This document shows positions 20,932-34,729 of a stretch of 64,000 nt of DNA, in pieces. The notes below the pieces were generated by a model. That model was not told where the DNA came from, made no database searches, and was given only the letters and a program-made list of their open reading frames with translations. Source of the DNA: Ectobius pallidus (lineage: Eukaryota > Arthropoda > Insecta > Blattodea > Ectobiidae); NCBI GenBank assembly GCA_964059195.1, contig CAXKWD010000015.1, positions 1,798,001 through 1,862,000 on the forward strand. The letters are read 5' to 3'. Position 1 is the first letter of the stretch, and each line of letters begins with the position of its first letter. A program made the translations under genes and the position numbers.

Positions 20932-23900
20932 ATGACATTCCTAGGCAACAGTTTCGTATTTGGAGATGGCATTGCTAAGCTACAGTTTCTTGTTCAAAAT
21001 GTCAATGCTAAGCAACAGTCAGGTGTTTTAAAAACTTCATTGCTAAGCAACAGTTTCCGGTTTAGACTGGCATCGCTAGGCAACACTTTTGTGATAGAAA
21101 AATTTAATTGTTGGCAGCCAAATTGTCTTTAAAATTTACATTGCTAGGAAAAGTTACGACTTTGAAAAATGCATTGAAAGGTAAAGGTTTTTTGTCCGAA
21201 ATTGACATTGCTACGCAACAGTATCTTTTTTAAAAGCTTTTAATAGGTAGCAATATTATGTTTAAGAATGACATTGCTAAGCAACAGATCTTTTTGATGA
21301 CTTTGCTAGGCAACAGTTTCCGGTTTAGACTGGCATGGCTAGGCAAAACTTTCGTGATAGAAAAATTACATTGTTAGGCAGCCAAATTGTATTTAAAAAT
21401 TACATTGCTAGGAAAAAGTTTCACTTTGAAAAATGCATTGAAATGTAAAATTTGGTGTCTGAAATTGACATTGCTACCCAACAGTATATTTTTTTAAAAG
21501 TTTATAATAGGTAGCAATATTGTGTTTAAAAATGACATTGCTAAGCAACAGTTCTTTTTGACGACATTGCTAGGCAACAGTTCCCGGTTTAAAATGGCAT
21601 TGCTAGGCAACACTTTCGTGTTTTAAAACTCATTGCTAGGCAACAGTATTCTTTCTATTCAAGCAAAATTTACAACCCATGTTTTGCCATTAGCATTTCA
21701 CCGATATTTTCATTGTATGTATTGATCATTGAGGGACTAAAAACTATTCCTTATAGATGACATTGCTAGGCAACAGTTTCGTATTTGGAGATGGCATTGC
21801 TAAGCTACAGTTCCTTGTTCAAAATGTCAATGCTAATCAACAGTCAGGTGTTTTAAAAACTTCATTGCTAAGCAACAGTTTCCGGTTTAGTCTGGCATCG
21901 CTAGGCAACACTTTTGTGATAGAAAAATCTAATTGTTAGGCAGCCAAATTGTCTTTAAAAGTTACATTGCTAGGAAAAGTTACGACTTTGAAAAATGCAT
22001 TGAAAGGTAAAGGTTTTTTGTCCGAAATTGACATTGCTCCGCAACAGTATCTTTTTTTAAAAGCTTTTAATAGGTAGCAATATTATGTTTAAGAATGACA
22101 GTGCTAAGCAACAGATCTTTTGATGACTTTGCTAGGCAACAGTTTCCGGTTTAGACTGGCATGGCTAGGCAAAACATTCGTGATAGAAAAATTACATTGT
22201 TAGGCAGCCAAATTGTATTTAAAAATTACATTCCTAGGAAAAAGTTTCACTTTGAAAAATGCATTGAAATGTAAAAGTTTTGTGTCTGAAATTGACATTG
22301 CTACGCAACAGTATATTTTTTTAAAAGTTTATAATATGTAGCAATATTGTGTTTAAAAATGACATTGCTAAGCAACAGTTCTTTTTGACGACATTGCTAG
22401 GCAACAGTTCCCGGTTTAAAATGGCATTGCTAGGCAACACTTTCGTGTTTTAAAACTCATTGCTAGGCAACAGTATTCTTTCTATTCAAGCAAAACTTAC
22501 AACCCATGTTTTGCCATTAGCATTTCACCGATATTTTCATTGTATGTATTGATCATTGAGGGATTAAGAACTATTCCTCATAGATGACATTGCTAGGCAA
22601 CAGTTTCGTATTTGGAGATGGCATTGCTAAGCTACAGTTCCTTGTTCAAAATGTCAATGCTAAGCAACAGTCAGGTGTTTTAAAAACTTCATTGCTAAGC
22701 AACAGTTTCCGGTTTAGACTGGCATCGCTAGGCAACACTTTTGTGATAGAAAAATCTAATTGTTAGGCAGCCAAATTGTCTTTAAAAGTTACATTGCTAG
22801 GAAAAGTTACGACTTTGAAAAATGCATTGAAAGGTAAAGGTTTTTTGTCCGAAATTGACATTGCTACGCAACAGTATCTTTTTTTAAAAGCTTTTAATAG
22901 GTAGCAATATTATGTTTAAGAATGACATTGCTAAGCAACAGATCTTTTTGATGACTTTGCTAGGCAACAGTTTCCGGTTTAGACTGGCATGGCTAGGCAA
23001 AACTTTCGTGATAGAAAAATTACATTGTTAGGCAGCCAAATTGTATTTAAAAATTACATTGCTAGGAAAAAGTTTCACTTTGAAAAATGCATTGAAATGT
23101 AAAAGTTTTGTGTCTGAAATTGACATTGCTACGCAACAGTATATATTTTTAAAAGTTTATAATAGGTAGCAATATTGTGTTTAAAAATGACATTGCTAAG
23201 CAACAGTTCTTTTTGACGACATTGCTAGGCAACAGTTCCCGGTTTAAAATGGCATTGCTAGGCAACACTTTCGTGTTTTAAAACTCATTGCTAGGCAACA
23301 GTATTCTTTCTATTCAAGCAAAATTTACAACCCATGTTTTGCCATTAGCATTTCACCGATATTTTCATTGTATGTATTGATCATTGAGGGATTAAAAACT
23401 ATTCCTTATAGATGACATTGCTAGGCAACAGTTTCGTATTTGGAGATGGCATTGCTAAGCTACAGTTCCTTGTTCAAAATGTCAATGCTAAGCAACAGTC
23501 AGGTGTTTTAAAAACTTCATTGCTAAGCAACAGTTTCCGGTTTAGACTGGCATCGCTAGGCAACTCTTTTGTGATAGAAAAATCTAATTGTTAGGCAGCC
23601 AAATTGTCTTTAAAAGTTACATTGCTAGGAAAAGTTACGACTTTGAAAAATGCATTGAAAGGTAAAGGATTTTTGGCAGAAATTGACATTGCTACGCAAC
23701 AGTATCTTTTTTTAAAAGCTTTTAATAGGTAGCAATATTATGTTTAAAAATGACATTGCTAAGCAACAGATCTTTTTGATGACATTGCTAGGCAACAGTT
23801 TCCGGTTTAGACTGGCATGGCTAGGCAAAACTTTCGTGATAGAAAAATTACATTGTTAGGCAGCCAAATTGTATTTAAAAATTACATTGCTAGGAAAAAG

Positions 23901-25067
23901 TTTCACTTTGAAAAATGCATTGAAATGTAAAAGTTTTGTGTCTGAAATTGACATTGCTACGCAACAGTATATTTTTTTAAAAGTTTATAATATGTAGCAA
24001 TATTGTGTTTAAAAATGACATTGCTAAGCAACAGTTCTTTTTGACGACATTGCTAGGCAACAGTTCCCGGTTTAAAATGGCATTGCTAGGCAACACTTTC
24101 GTGTTTTAAAACTCATTGCTAGGCAACAGTATTCTTTCTATTCAAGCAAAACTTACAACCCATGTTTTGCCATTAGCATTTCACCGATATTTTCATTGTA
24201 TGTATTGATCATTGAGGGATTAAAAACTATTCCTTATAGATGACATTGCTAGGCAACAGTTTCGTATTTGGAGATGGCATTGCAAAGCTACAGTTCCTTG
24301 TTCAAAATGTCAATGCTAAGCAACAGTCAGGTGTTTTAAAAACTTCATTGCTAAGCAACAGTTTCCGGTTTAGACTGGCATCGCTAGGGAACACTTTTGT
24401 GATAGAAAAATCTAATTGTTAGGCAGCCAAATTGTCTTTAAAAGTTACATTGCTAGGAAAAGTTACGACTTTGAAAAATGCATTGAAATGTAAAGGATTT
24501 TTGGCAGAAACTGACATTGCTACGCAACAGTATCTTTTTTTAAAAGCTTTTAATAGGTAGCAATATTATGTTTAAAAATGACATTGCTAAGCAACAGATC
24601 TTTTTGATGACATTGCTAGGCAACAGTTTCCGGTTTAGACTGGCATGGCTAGGCAAAACTTTCGTGATAGAAAAATTACATTGTTAGGCAGCCAAATAGT
24701 ATTTAAAAATTACATTGCTAGGAAAAAGTTTCACTTTGAAAAATGCATTGAAATGTAAAAGTTTTGTGTCTGAAATTGACATTGCTACGCAACAGTATAT
24801 TTTTTTAAACGTTTATAATATGTAGCAATATTGTGTTTAAAAATGACATTGCTAAGCAACAGTTCTTTTTGACGACATTGCTAGGCAACAGTTCCCGGTT
24901 TAAAATGGCATTGCTAGGCAACACTTTCGTGTTTTTAAACTCATTGCTAGGCAACAGTATTCTTTCAATTCAAGCAAAACTTACAACCCATGTTTTGCCA
25001 TTAGCATTTCACCGATATTTTCATTGTATGTATTGATCATTGAGGGATTAAAAACTATTCCTTATAG
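20932..25067 (+). repeat. Units 26-30
   Basis: Anchors are at 20932, 21757, 22584, 23412 and 24240. Markers are cattcctaggc, ctaatcaacag near 21834, cctcatag with gattaagaac near 22563, ggcaactcttttg near 23562, and ctagggaacac with gaaactgac near 24385 and 24508. Units 26-29 recur at 51274-54581 at exactly 30,342 bp. Unit 30 has no counterpart there because it lies within the 1,391 bp absent from the second copy. Confidence 0.86.
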
Positions 25068-25630
25068 ATGACATTGCTAGGCAACAGTTTCGTATTTGGA
25101 GATGGCATTGCTAAGCTACAGTTCCTTGTTCAAGATGTCAATGCTAAGCAACAGTCAGGTGTTTTAAAAACTTCATTGCTAAGCAACAGTTTCCGGTTTA
25201 GACTGGCATCGCTAGGCAACACTTTTGTGATAGAAAAATCTAATTGTTAGGCAGCCAAATTGTCTTTAAAAGTTACATTGCTAGGAAAAGTTACGACTTT
25301 GAAAAATGCATTGAAATGTAAAAGTTTTGTGTCTGAAATTGACATTGCTACGCAACAGTATATTTTTTTAAAAGTTTATAATAGGTAGCAATATTGTGTT
25401 TAAAAATGACATTGCTAAGCAACAGTTCTTTTTGACGACATTGCTTGGCAACAGTTCCCGGTTTAAAATGGCATTGCTAGGCAACACTTTCGTGTTTTAA
25501 AACTCATTGCTAGGCAACAGTATTCTTTCTATTCAAGCAAAATTTACAACCCATGTTTTGCCATTAGCATTTCACCGATATTTTCATTGTATGTATTGAT
25601 CATTGAGGGATTAAAACCTATTCCTTATAG
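25068..25630 (+). repeat. Truncated 563-bp unit lacking one 265-bp module
   Basis: The unit is 563 bp, exactly 265 bp shorter than 828. It begins as a normal caagatgtc unit, enters module A1 (gatagaaaaatctaattg, ttacgactttg) and switches to A2 sequence (agttttgtgtctg) inside the stretch at about 25296-25323 where A1 and A2 are identical. One whole module has thus been removed without disturbing the reading order of monomers. This is the expected product of unequal exchange or slippage between the A1 and A2 direct repeats. Confidence 0.93.
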
Positions 25631-28600
25631 ATGACATTGCTAGGCAACAGTTTCGTATTTGGAGATGGCATTGCTAAGCTACAGTTCCTTGTTCAAAATG
25701 TCAATGCTAAACAACAGTCAGGTGTTTTAAAAACTTCATTGCTAAGCAACAGTTTCCGGTTTAGACTGGCATCGCTAGGCAACACTTTTGTGATAGAAAA
25801 ATTTAATTGTTGGCAGCCAAATTGTCTTTAAAAGTTACATTGCTAGGAAAAGTTACGACTTTGAAAAATGCATTGAAAGGTAAAGGATTTTTGTCCGAAA
25901 TTGACATTGCTACGCAACAGTATCTTTTTTTAAAAGCTTTTAATAGGTAGCAATATTATGTTTAAGAATGACATTGCTAAGCAACAGATCTTTTTGATGA
26001 CTTTGCTAGGCAACAGTTTCCGGTTTAGACTGGCATGGCTAGGCAAAACTTTCGTGATAGAAAAATTACATTGTTAGGCAGCCAAATTGTATTTAAAAAT
26101 TACATTGCTAGGAAAAAGTTTCACTTTGAAAAATGCATTGAAATGTAAAATTTTGTGTCTGAAATTGACATTGCTACCCAACAGTATATTTTTTTAAAAG
26201 TTTATAATAGGTAGCAATATTGTGTTTAAAAATGATATTGCTAAGCAACAGTTCTTTTTGACGACATTGCTAGGCAACAGTTCCCGGTTTAAAATGGCAT
26301 TGCTAGGCAACACTTTCGTGTTTTAAAACTCATTGCTAGGCAACAGTATTCTTTCTATTCAAGCAAAACTTACAACCCATGTTTTGCCATTAGCATTTCA
26401 CCGATATTTTCATTGTATGTATTGATCATTGAGGGATTAAAAACTATTCCTCATAGATGACATTGCTAGGCAACAGTTTCGTATTTGGAGATGGCATTGC
26501 TAAGCTACAGTTCCTTGTTCAAAATGTCAATGCTAAGCAACAGTCAGGTGTTTTAAAAACTTCATTGCTAAGCAACAGTTTCCGGTTTAGACTGGCATCG
26601 CTAGGCAACACTTTTGTGATAGAAAAATCTAATTGTTAGGCAGCCAAATTGTCTTTAAAAGTTACATTGCTAGGAAAAGTTACGACTTTGAAAAATGCAT
26701 TGAAATGTAAAGGATTTTTGGCAGAAATTGACATTGCTCCGCAACAGTATCTTTTTTTAAAAGCTTTTAATAGGTAGCAATATTATGTTTAAAAATGACA
26801 TTGCTAAGCAACAGATCTTTTTGATGACATTGCTAGGCAACAGTTTCCGGTTTAGACTGGCATGGCTAGGCAAAACTTTCGTGATAGAAAAATTACATTG
26901 TTAGGCAGCCAAATAGTATTTAAAAATTACATTGCTAGGAAAAAGTTTCACTTTGAAAAATGCATTGAAATGTAAAAGTTTTGTGTCTGAAATTGACATT
27001 GCTACGCAACAGTATATTTTTTTAAACGTTTATAATATGTAGCAATATTGTGTTTAAAAATGACATTGCTAAGCAACAGTTCTTTTTGACGACATTGCTA
27101 GGCAACAGTTTCCGGTTTAAAATGGCATTGCTAGGCAACACTTTCGTGTTTTAAAACTCATTGCTAGGCAACAGTATTCTTTCTATTCAAGCAAAATTTA
27201 CAACCCATGTTTTGCCATTAGCATTTCACCGATATTTTCATTGTATGTATTGATCATTGAGGGATTAAAAACTATTCCTTATAGATGACATTGCTAGGCA
27301 ACAGTTTCGTATTTGGAGATGGCATTGCTAAGCTACAGTTTCTTGTTCAAGATGTCAATGCTAAGCAACAGTCAGGTGTTTTAAAAACTTCATTGCTAAG
27401 CAACAGTTTCCGGTTTAGACTGGCATCGCTAGGCAACACTTTTGTGATAGAAAAATCTAATTGTTAGGCAGCCAAATTGTCTTTAAAAGTTACATTGCTA
27501 GGAAAAGTTACGACTTTGAAAAATGCATTGAAAGGTAAAGGTTTTTTGTCCGAAATTGACATTGCTACGCAACAGTATCTTTTTTTAAAAGCTTTTAATA
27601 GGTAGCAATATTATGTTTAAGAATGACATTGCTAAGCAACAGATCTTTTTGATGACTTTGCTAGGCAACAGTTTCCGGTTTAGACTGGCATGGCTAGGCA
27701 AAACTTTCGTGATAGAAAAATTACATTGTTAGGCAGCCAAATTGTATTTAAAAATTACATTGCTAGGAAAAAGTTTCACTTTGAAAAATGCATTGAAATG
27801 TAAAAGTTTTGTGTCTGAAATTGACATTGCTACGCAACAGTATATTTTTTTAAAAGTTTATAATAGGTAGCAATATTGTGTTTAAAAATGACATTGCTAA
27901 GCAACAGTTCTTTTTGACGACATTGCTAGGCAACAGTTCCCGGTTTAAAATGGCATTGCTAGGCAACACTTTCGTGTTTTAAAACTCATTGCTAGGCAAC
28001 AGTATTCTTTCTATTCAAGCAAAATTTACAACCCATGTTTTGCCATTAGCATTTCACCGATATTTTCATTGTATGTATTGATCATTGAGGGATTAAAAAC
28101 TATTCCTTATAGATGACATTGCTAGGCAACAGTTTCGTATTTGGAGATGGCATTGCTAAGCTACAGTTCCTTGTTCAAAATGTCAATGCTAAGCAACAGT
28201 CAGGTGTTTTAAAAACTTCATTGCTAAGCAACAGTTTCCGGTTTAGACTGGCATCGCTAGGCAACACTTTTGTGATAGAAAAATCTAATTGTTAGGCAGC
28301 CAAATTGTCTTTAAAAGTTACATTGCTAGGAAAAGTTACGACTTTGAAAAATGCATTGAAAGGTAAAGGATTTTTGGCAGAAATTGACATTGCTACGCAA
28401 CAGTATCTTTTTTTAAAAGCTTTTAATAGGTAGCAATATTATGTTTAAAAATGACATTGCTAAGCAACAGATCTTTTTGATGACATTGCTAGGCAACAGT
28501 TTCCGGTTTAGACTGGCATGGCTAGGCAAAACTTTCGTGATAGAAAAATTACATTGTTAGGCAGCCAAATTGTATTTAAAAATTACATTGCTAGGAAAAA

Positions 28601-29767
28601 GTTTCACTTTGAAAAATGCATTGAAATGTAAAAGTTTTGTGTCTGAAATTGACATTGCTACGCAACAGTATATTTTTTTAAAAGTTTATAATATGTAGCA
28701 ATATTGTGTTTAAAAATGACATTGCTAAGCAACAGTTCTTTTTGACGACATTGCTAGGCAACAGTTCCCGGTTTAAAATGGCATTGCTAGGCAACACTTT
28801 CGTGTTTTAAAACTCATTGCTAGGCAACAGTATTCTTTCTATTCAAGCAAAACTTACAACCCATGTTTTGCCATTAGCATTTCACCGATATTTTCATTGT
28901 ATGTATTGATCATTGAGGGATTAAAAACTATTCCTTATAGATGACATTGCTAGGCAACAGTTTCGTATTTGGAGATGGCATTGCTAAGCTACAGTTCCTT
29001 GTTCAAAATGTCAATGCTAAGCAACAGTCAGGTGTTTTAAAAACTTCATTGCTAAGCAACAGTTTCCGGTTTAGACTGGCATCGCTAGGCAACACTTTTG
29101 TGATAGAAAAATCTAATTGTTAGGCAGCCAAATTGTCTTTAAAAGTTACATTGCTAGGAAAAGTTACGACTTTGAAAAATGCATTGAAATGTAAAGGATT
29201 TTTGGCAGAAATTGACATTGCTACGCAACAGTATCTTTTTTTAAATCTTTTAATAGGTAGCAATATTATGTTTAAAAATGACATTGCTAAGCAACAGATC
29301 TTTTTGATGACATTGCTAGGCAACAGTTTCCGGTTTAGACTGGCATGGCTAGGCAAAACTTTCGTGATAGAAAAATTACATTGTTAGGCAGCCAAATAGT
29401 ATTTAAAAATTACATTGCTAGGAAAAAGTTTCACTTTGAAAAATGCATTGAAATGTAAAAGTTTTGTGTCTGAAATTGACATTGCTACGCAACAGTATAT
29501 TTTTTTAAACGTTTATAATATGTAGCAATATTGTGTTTAAAAATGACATTGCTAAGCAACAGTTCTTTTTGACGACATTGCTAGGCAACAGTTCCCGGTT
29601 TAAAATGGCATTGCTAGGCAACACTTTCGTGTTTTAAAACTCATTGCTAGGCAACAGTATTCTTTCTATTCAAGCAAAACTTACAACCCATGTTTTGCCA
29701 TTAGCATTTCACCGATATTTTCATTGTATGTATTGATCATTGAGGGATTAAAAACTATTCCTTATAG
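25631..29767 (+). repeat. Units 32-36, five-unit block
   Basis: Anchors are at 25631, 26457, 27285, 28113 and 28941. This is the second occurrence of the five-unit order seen at 1904-6037, with the same markers: attgcttggc and ctaaacaac, then cctcatag and gctccgcaac, then caagatgtc, then a plain unit, then aaatctttt near 29243. It is followed in the same way as its copy at 54582-58718 (offset 28,951 bp). Confidence 0.86.
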
Positions 29768-32700
29768 ATGACATTGCTAGGCAACAGTTTCGTATTTGGA
29801 GATGGCATTGCTAAGCTACAGTTCCTTGTTCAAAATGTCAATGCTAAGCAACAGTCAGGTGTTTTAAAAACTTCATTGCTAAGCAACAGTTTCCGGTTTA
29901 GACTGGCATCGCTAGGCAACACTTTTGTGATAGAAAAATCTAATTGTTAGGCAGCCAAATTGTCTTTAAAAGTTACATTGCTAGGAAAAGTTACGACTTT
30001 GAAAAATGCATTGAAAGGTAAAGGTTTTTTGTCCGAAATTGACATTGCTACGCAACAGTATCTTTTTTTAAAAGCTTTTAATAGGTAGCAATATTATGTT
30101 TAAGAATAACATTGCTAAGCAACAGATCTTTTTGATGACTTTGCTAGGCAACAGTTTCCGGTTTAGACTGGCATGGCTAGGCAAAACTTTCGTGATAGAA
30201 AAATTACATTGTTAGGCAGCCAAATTGTATTTAAAAATTACATTGCTAGGAAAAAGTTTCACTTTGAAAAATGCATTGAAATGTAAAAGTTTTGTGTCTG
30301 AAATTGACATTGCTACGCAACAGTATATTTTTTTAAAAGTTTATAATAGGTAGCAATATTGTGTTTAAAAATGACATTGCTAAGCAACAGTTCTTTTTGA
30401 CGACATTGCTTGGCAACAGTTCCCGGTTTAAAATGGCATTGCTAGGCAACACTTTCGTGTTTTAAAACTCATTGCTAGGCAACAGTATTCTTTCTATTCA
30501 AGCAAAATTTACAACCCATGTTTTGCCATTAGCATTTCACCGATATTTTCATTGTATGTATTGATCATTGAGGGATTAAAACCTATTCCTTATAGATGAC
30601 ATTGCTAGGCAACAGTTTCGTATTTGGAGATGGCATTGCTAAGCTACAGTTCCTTGTTCAAAATGTCAATGCTAAACAACAGTCAGGTGTTTTAAAAACT
30701 TCATTGCTAAGCAACAGTTTCCGGTTTAGACTGGCATCGCTAGGCAACACTTTTGTGATAGAAAAATCTAATTGTTAGGCAGCCAAATTGTCTTTAAAAG
30801 TTACATTGCTAGGAAAAGTTACGACTTTGAAAAATGCATTGAAAGGTAAAGGATTTTTGGCAGAAATTGACATTGCTACGCAACAGTATCTTTTTTTAAA
30901 AGCTTTTAATAGGTAGCAATATTATGTTTAAAAATGACATTGCTAAGCAACAGATCTTTTTGATGACATTGCTAGGCAACAGTTTCCGGTATAGACTGGC
31001 ATGGCTAGGCAAAACTTTCGTGATAGAAAAATTACATTGTTAGGCAGCCAAATTGTATTTAAAAATTACATTGCTAGGAAAAAGTTTCACTTTGAAAAAT
31101 GCATTGAAATGTAAAAGTCTTGTGTCTGAAATTGACATTGCTACGCAACAGTATATTTTTTTAAACGTTTTTAATATGTAGCAATATTGTGTTTAAAAAT
31201 GACATTGCTAAGCAACAGTTCTTTTTGACGACATTGCTAGGCAACAGTTCCCGGTTTAAAATGGCATTGCTAGGCAACACTTTCGTGTTTTAAAACTCAT
31301 TGCTAGGCAACAGTATTCTTTCTATTCAAGCAAAATTTACAACCCATGTTTTGCCTTAGCATTTCACCGATATTTTCATTGTATGTATTGATCATTGAGG
31401 GATTAAAAACTATTCCTTATAGATGACATTGCTAGGCAACAGTTTCGTATTTGGAGATGGCATTGCTAAGCTACAGTTCCTTGTTCAAAATGTCAATGCT
31501 AAGAACAGTCAGGTGTTTTAAAAACTTCATTGCTAAGCAACAGTTTCCGGTTTAGACTGGCATCGCTAGGCAACACTTTTGTGATAGAAAAATTACATTG
31601 TTAGGCAGCCAAATTGTCTTTAAAAGTTACATTGCTAGGAAAAGTTACGACTTTGAAAAATGCATTGAAAGGTAAAGGTTTTTTGTCCGAAATTGACATT
31701 GCTACGCAACAGTATCTTTTTTTAAAAGCTTTTAATAGGTAGCAATATTATGTTTAAGAATGACATTGCTAAGCAACAGATCTTTTTGATGACTTTGCTA
31801 GGCAACAGTTTCCGGTTTAGACTGGCATGGCTAGGCAAAACTTTCGTGATAGAAAAATTACATTGTTAGGCAGCCAAATTGTATTTAAAAATTACATTGC
31901 TAGGAAAAAGTTTCACTTTCAAAAATGCATTGAAATGTAAAAGTTTTGTGTCTGAAATTGACATTGCTACGCAACAGTATATTTTTTTAAAAGTTTATAA
32001 TAGGTAGCAATATTGTGTTTAAAAATGACATTGCTAAGCAACAGTTCTTTTTGACGACATTGCTAGGCAACAGTTCCCGGTTTAAAATGGCATTGCTAGG
32101 CAACACTTTCGTGTTTTAAAACTCATTGCTAGGCAACAGTATTCTTTCTATTCAAGCAAAATTTACAACCCATGTTTTGCCATTAGCATTTCACCGATAT
32201 TTTCATTGTATGTATTGATCATTGAGGGATTAAAAACTATTCCTTATAGATGACATTGCTAGGCAACAGTTTCGTATTTGGAGATGGCATTGCTAAGCTA
32301 CAGTTCCTTGTTCAAAATGTCAATGCTAAGCAACAGTCAGGTGTTTTAAAAACTTCATTGCTAAGCAACAGTTTCCGGTTTAGATGGCATCGCTAGGCAA
32401 CACTTTTGTGATAGAAAAATCTAATTGTTAGGCAGCCAAATTGTCTTTAAAAGTTACATTGCTAGGAAAAGTTACGACTTTGAAAAATGCATTGAAAGGT
32501 AAAGGTTTTTTGTCCGAAATTGACATTGCTACGCAACAGTATCTTTTTTTAAAAGCTTTTAATAGGTAGCAATATTATGTTTAAGAATGACATTGCTAAG
32601 CAACAGATCTTTTTGATGACTTTGCTAGGCAACAGTTTCCGGTTTAGACTGGCATGGCTAGGCAAAACTTTCGTGATAGAAAAATTACATTGTTAGGCAG

Positions 32701-34729
32701 CCAAATTGTATTTAAAAATTACATTGCTAGGAAAAAGTTTCACTTTGAAAAATGCATTGAAATGTAAAAGTTTTGTGTCTGAAATTGACATTGCTACGCA
32801 ACAGTATATTTTTTTTAAAGTTTATAATAGGTAGCAATATTGTGTTTAAAAATGACATTGCTAAGCAACAGTTCTTTTTGACGACATTGCTAGGCAACAG
32901 TTCCCGGTTTAAAATGGCATTGCTAGGCAACACTTTCGTGTTTTAAAACTCATTGCTAGGCAACAGTATTCTTTCTATTCAAGCAAAATTTACAACCCAT
33001 GTTTTGCCATTAGCATTTCACCGATATTTTCATTGTATGTATTGATCATTGAGGGATTAAAAACTATTCCTTATAGATGACATTGCTAGGCAACAGTTTC
33101 GTATTTGGAGATGGCATTGCTAAGCTACAGTTCCTTGTTCAAAATGTCAATGCTAAGCAACAGTCAGGTGTTTTAAAAACTTCATTGCTAAGCAACAGTT
33201 TCCGGTTTAGACTGGCATCGCTAGGCAACACTTTTGTGATAGAAAAATCTAATTGTTAGGCAGCCAAATTGTCTTTAAAAGTTACATTGCTAGGAAAAGT
33301 TACGACTTTGAAAAATGCATTGAAAGGTAAAGGATTTTTGGCAGAAATTGACATTGCTACGCAACAGTATCTTTTTTTAAAAGCTTTTAATAGGTAGCAA
33401 TATTATGTTTAAAAATGACATTGCTAAGCAACAGATCTTTTTGATGACATTGCTAGGCAACAGTTTCCGGTTTAGACTGGCATGGCTAGGCAAAACTTTC
33501 GTGATAGAAAAATTACATTGTTAGGCAGCCAAATTGTATTTAAAAATTACATTGCTAGGAAAAAGTTTCACTTTGAAAAATGCATTGAAATGTAAAAGTC
33601 TTGTGTCTGAAATTGACATTGCTACGCAACAGTATATTTTTTTAAACGTTTTTAATATGTAGCAATATTGTGTTTAAAAATGACATTGCTAAGCAACAGT
33701 TCTTTTTGACGACATTGCTAGGCAACAGTTCCCGGTTTAAAATGGCATTGCTAGGCAACACTTTCGTGTTTTAAAACTCATTGCTAGGCAACAGTATTCT
33801 TTCTATTCAAGCAAAATTTACAACCCATGTTTTGCCTTAGCATTTCACCGATATTTTCATTGTATGTATTGATCATTGAGGGATTAAAAACTATTCCTTA
33901 TAGATGACATTGCTAGGCAACAGTTTCGTATTTGGAGATGGCATTGCTAAGCTACAGTTCCTTGTTCAAAATGTCAATGCTAAGAACAGTCAGGTGTTTT
34001 AAAAACTTCATTGCTAAGCAACAGTTTCCGGTTTAGACTGGCATCGCTAGGCAACACTTTTGTGATAGAAAAATCTAATTGTTAGGCAGCCAAATTGTCT
34101 TTAAAAGTTACATTGCTAGGAAAAGTTACGACTTTGAAAAATGCATTGAAAGGTAAAGGATTTTTGGCAGAAATTGACATTGCTACGCAACAGTATCTTT
34201 TTTTAAAAGCTTTTAATAGGTAGCAATATTATGTTTAAAAATGACATTGCTAAGCAACAGATCTTTTTGATGACATTGCTAGGCAACAGTTTCCGGTTTA
34301 GACTGGCATGGCTAGGCAAAACTTTCGTGATAGAAAAATTACATTGTTAGGCAGCCAAATTGTATTTAAAAATTACATTGCTAGGAAAAAGTTTCACTTT
34401 GAAAAATGCATTGAAATGTAAAAGTTTTGTGTCTGAAATTGACATTGCTACGCAACAGTATATTTTTTAAAAGTTTATAATATGTAGCAATATTGTGTTT
34501 AAAAATGACATTGCTAAGCAACAGTTCTTTTTGACGACATTGCTAGGCAACAGTTCCCGGTTTAAAATGGCATTGCTAGGCAACACTTTCGTGTTTTAAA
34601 ACTCATTGCTAGGCAACAGTATTCTTTCTATTCAAGCAAAACTTACAACCCATGTTTTGCCATTAGCATTTCACCGATATTTTCATTGTATGTATTGATC
34701 ATTGAGGGATTAAAAACTATTCCTTATAG
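29768..34729 (+). repeat. Units 37-42 with an internal 2,481-bp tandem duplication
   Basis: Anchors are at 29768, 30596, 31423, 32250, 33077 and 33904. Unit 38 has ctaaacaac and ccggtatagac near 30986. The second half of unit 38 and the first half of unit 39 (gtcttgtgtc near 31117, aacgttttta, ccttagc, ctaagaacag near 31500) reappear 2,481 bp later at the unit 41/42 junction. That is a three-unit tandem duplication. Unit 39 also carries a short A2-type patch (ttacattg at 31593-31600) inside module A1; unit 42 lacks it. Unit 40 has tttagatggc with one base lost. Confidence 0.85.
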
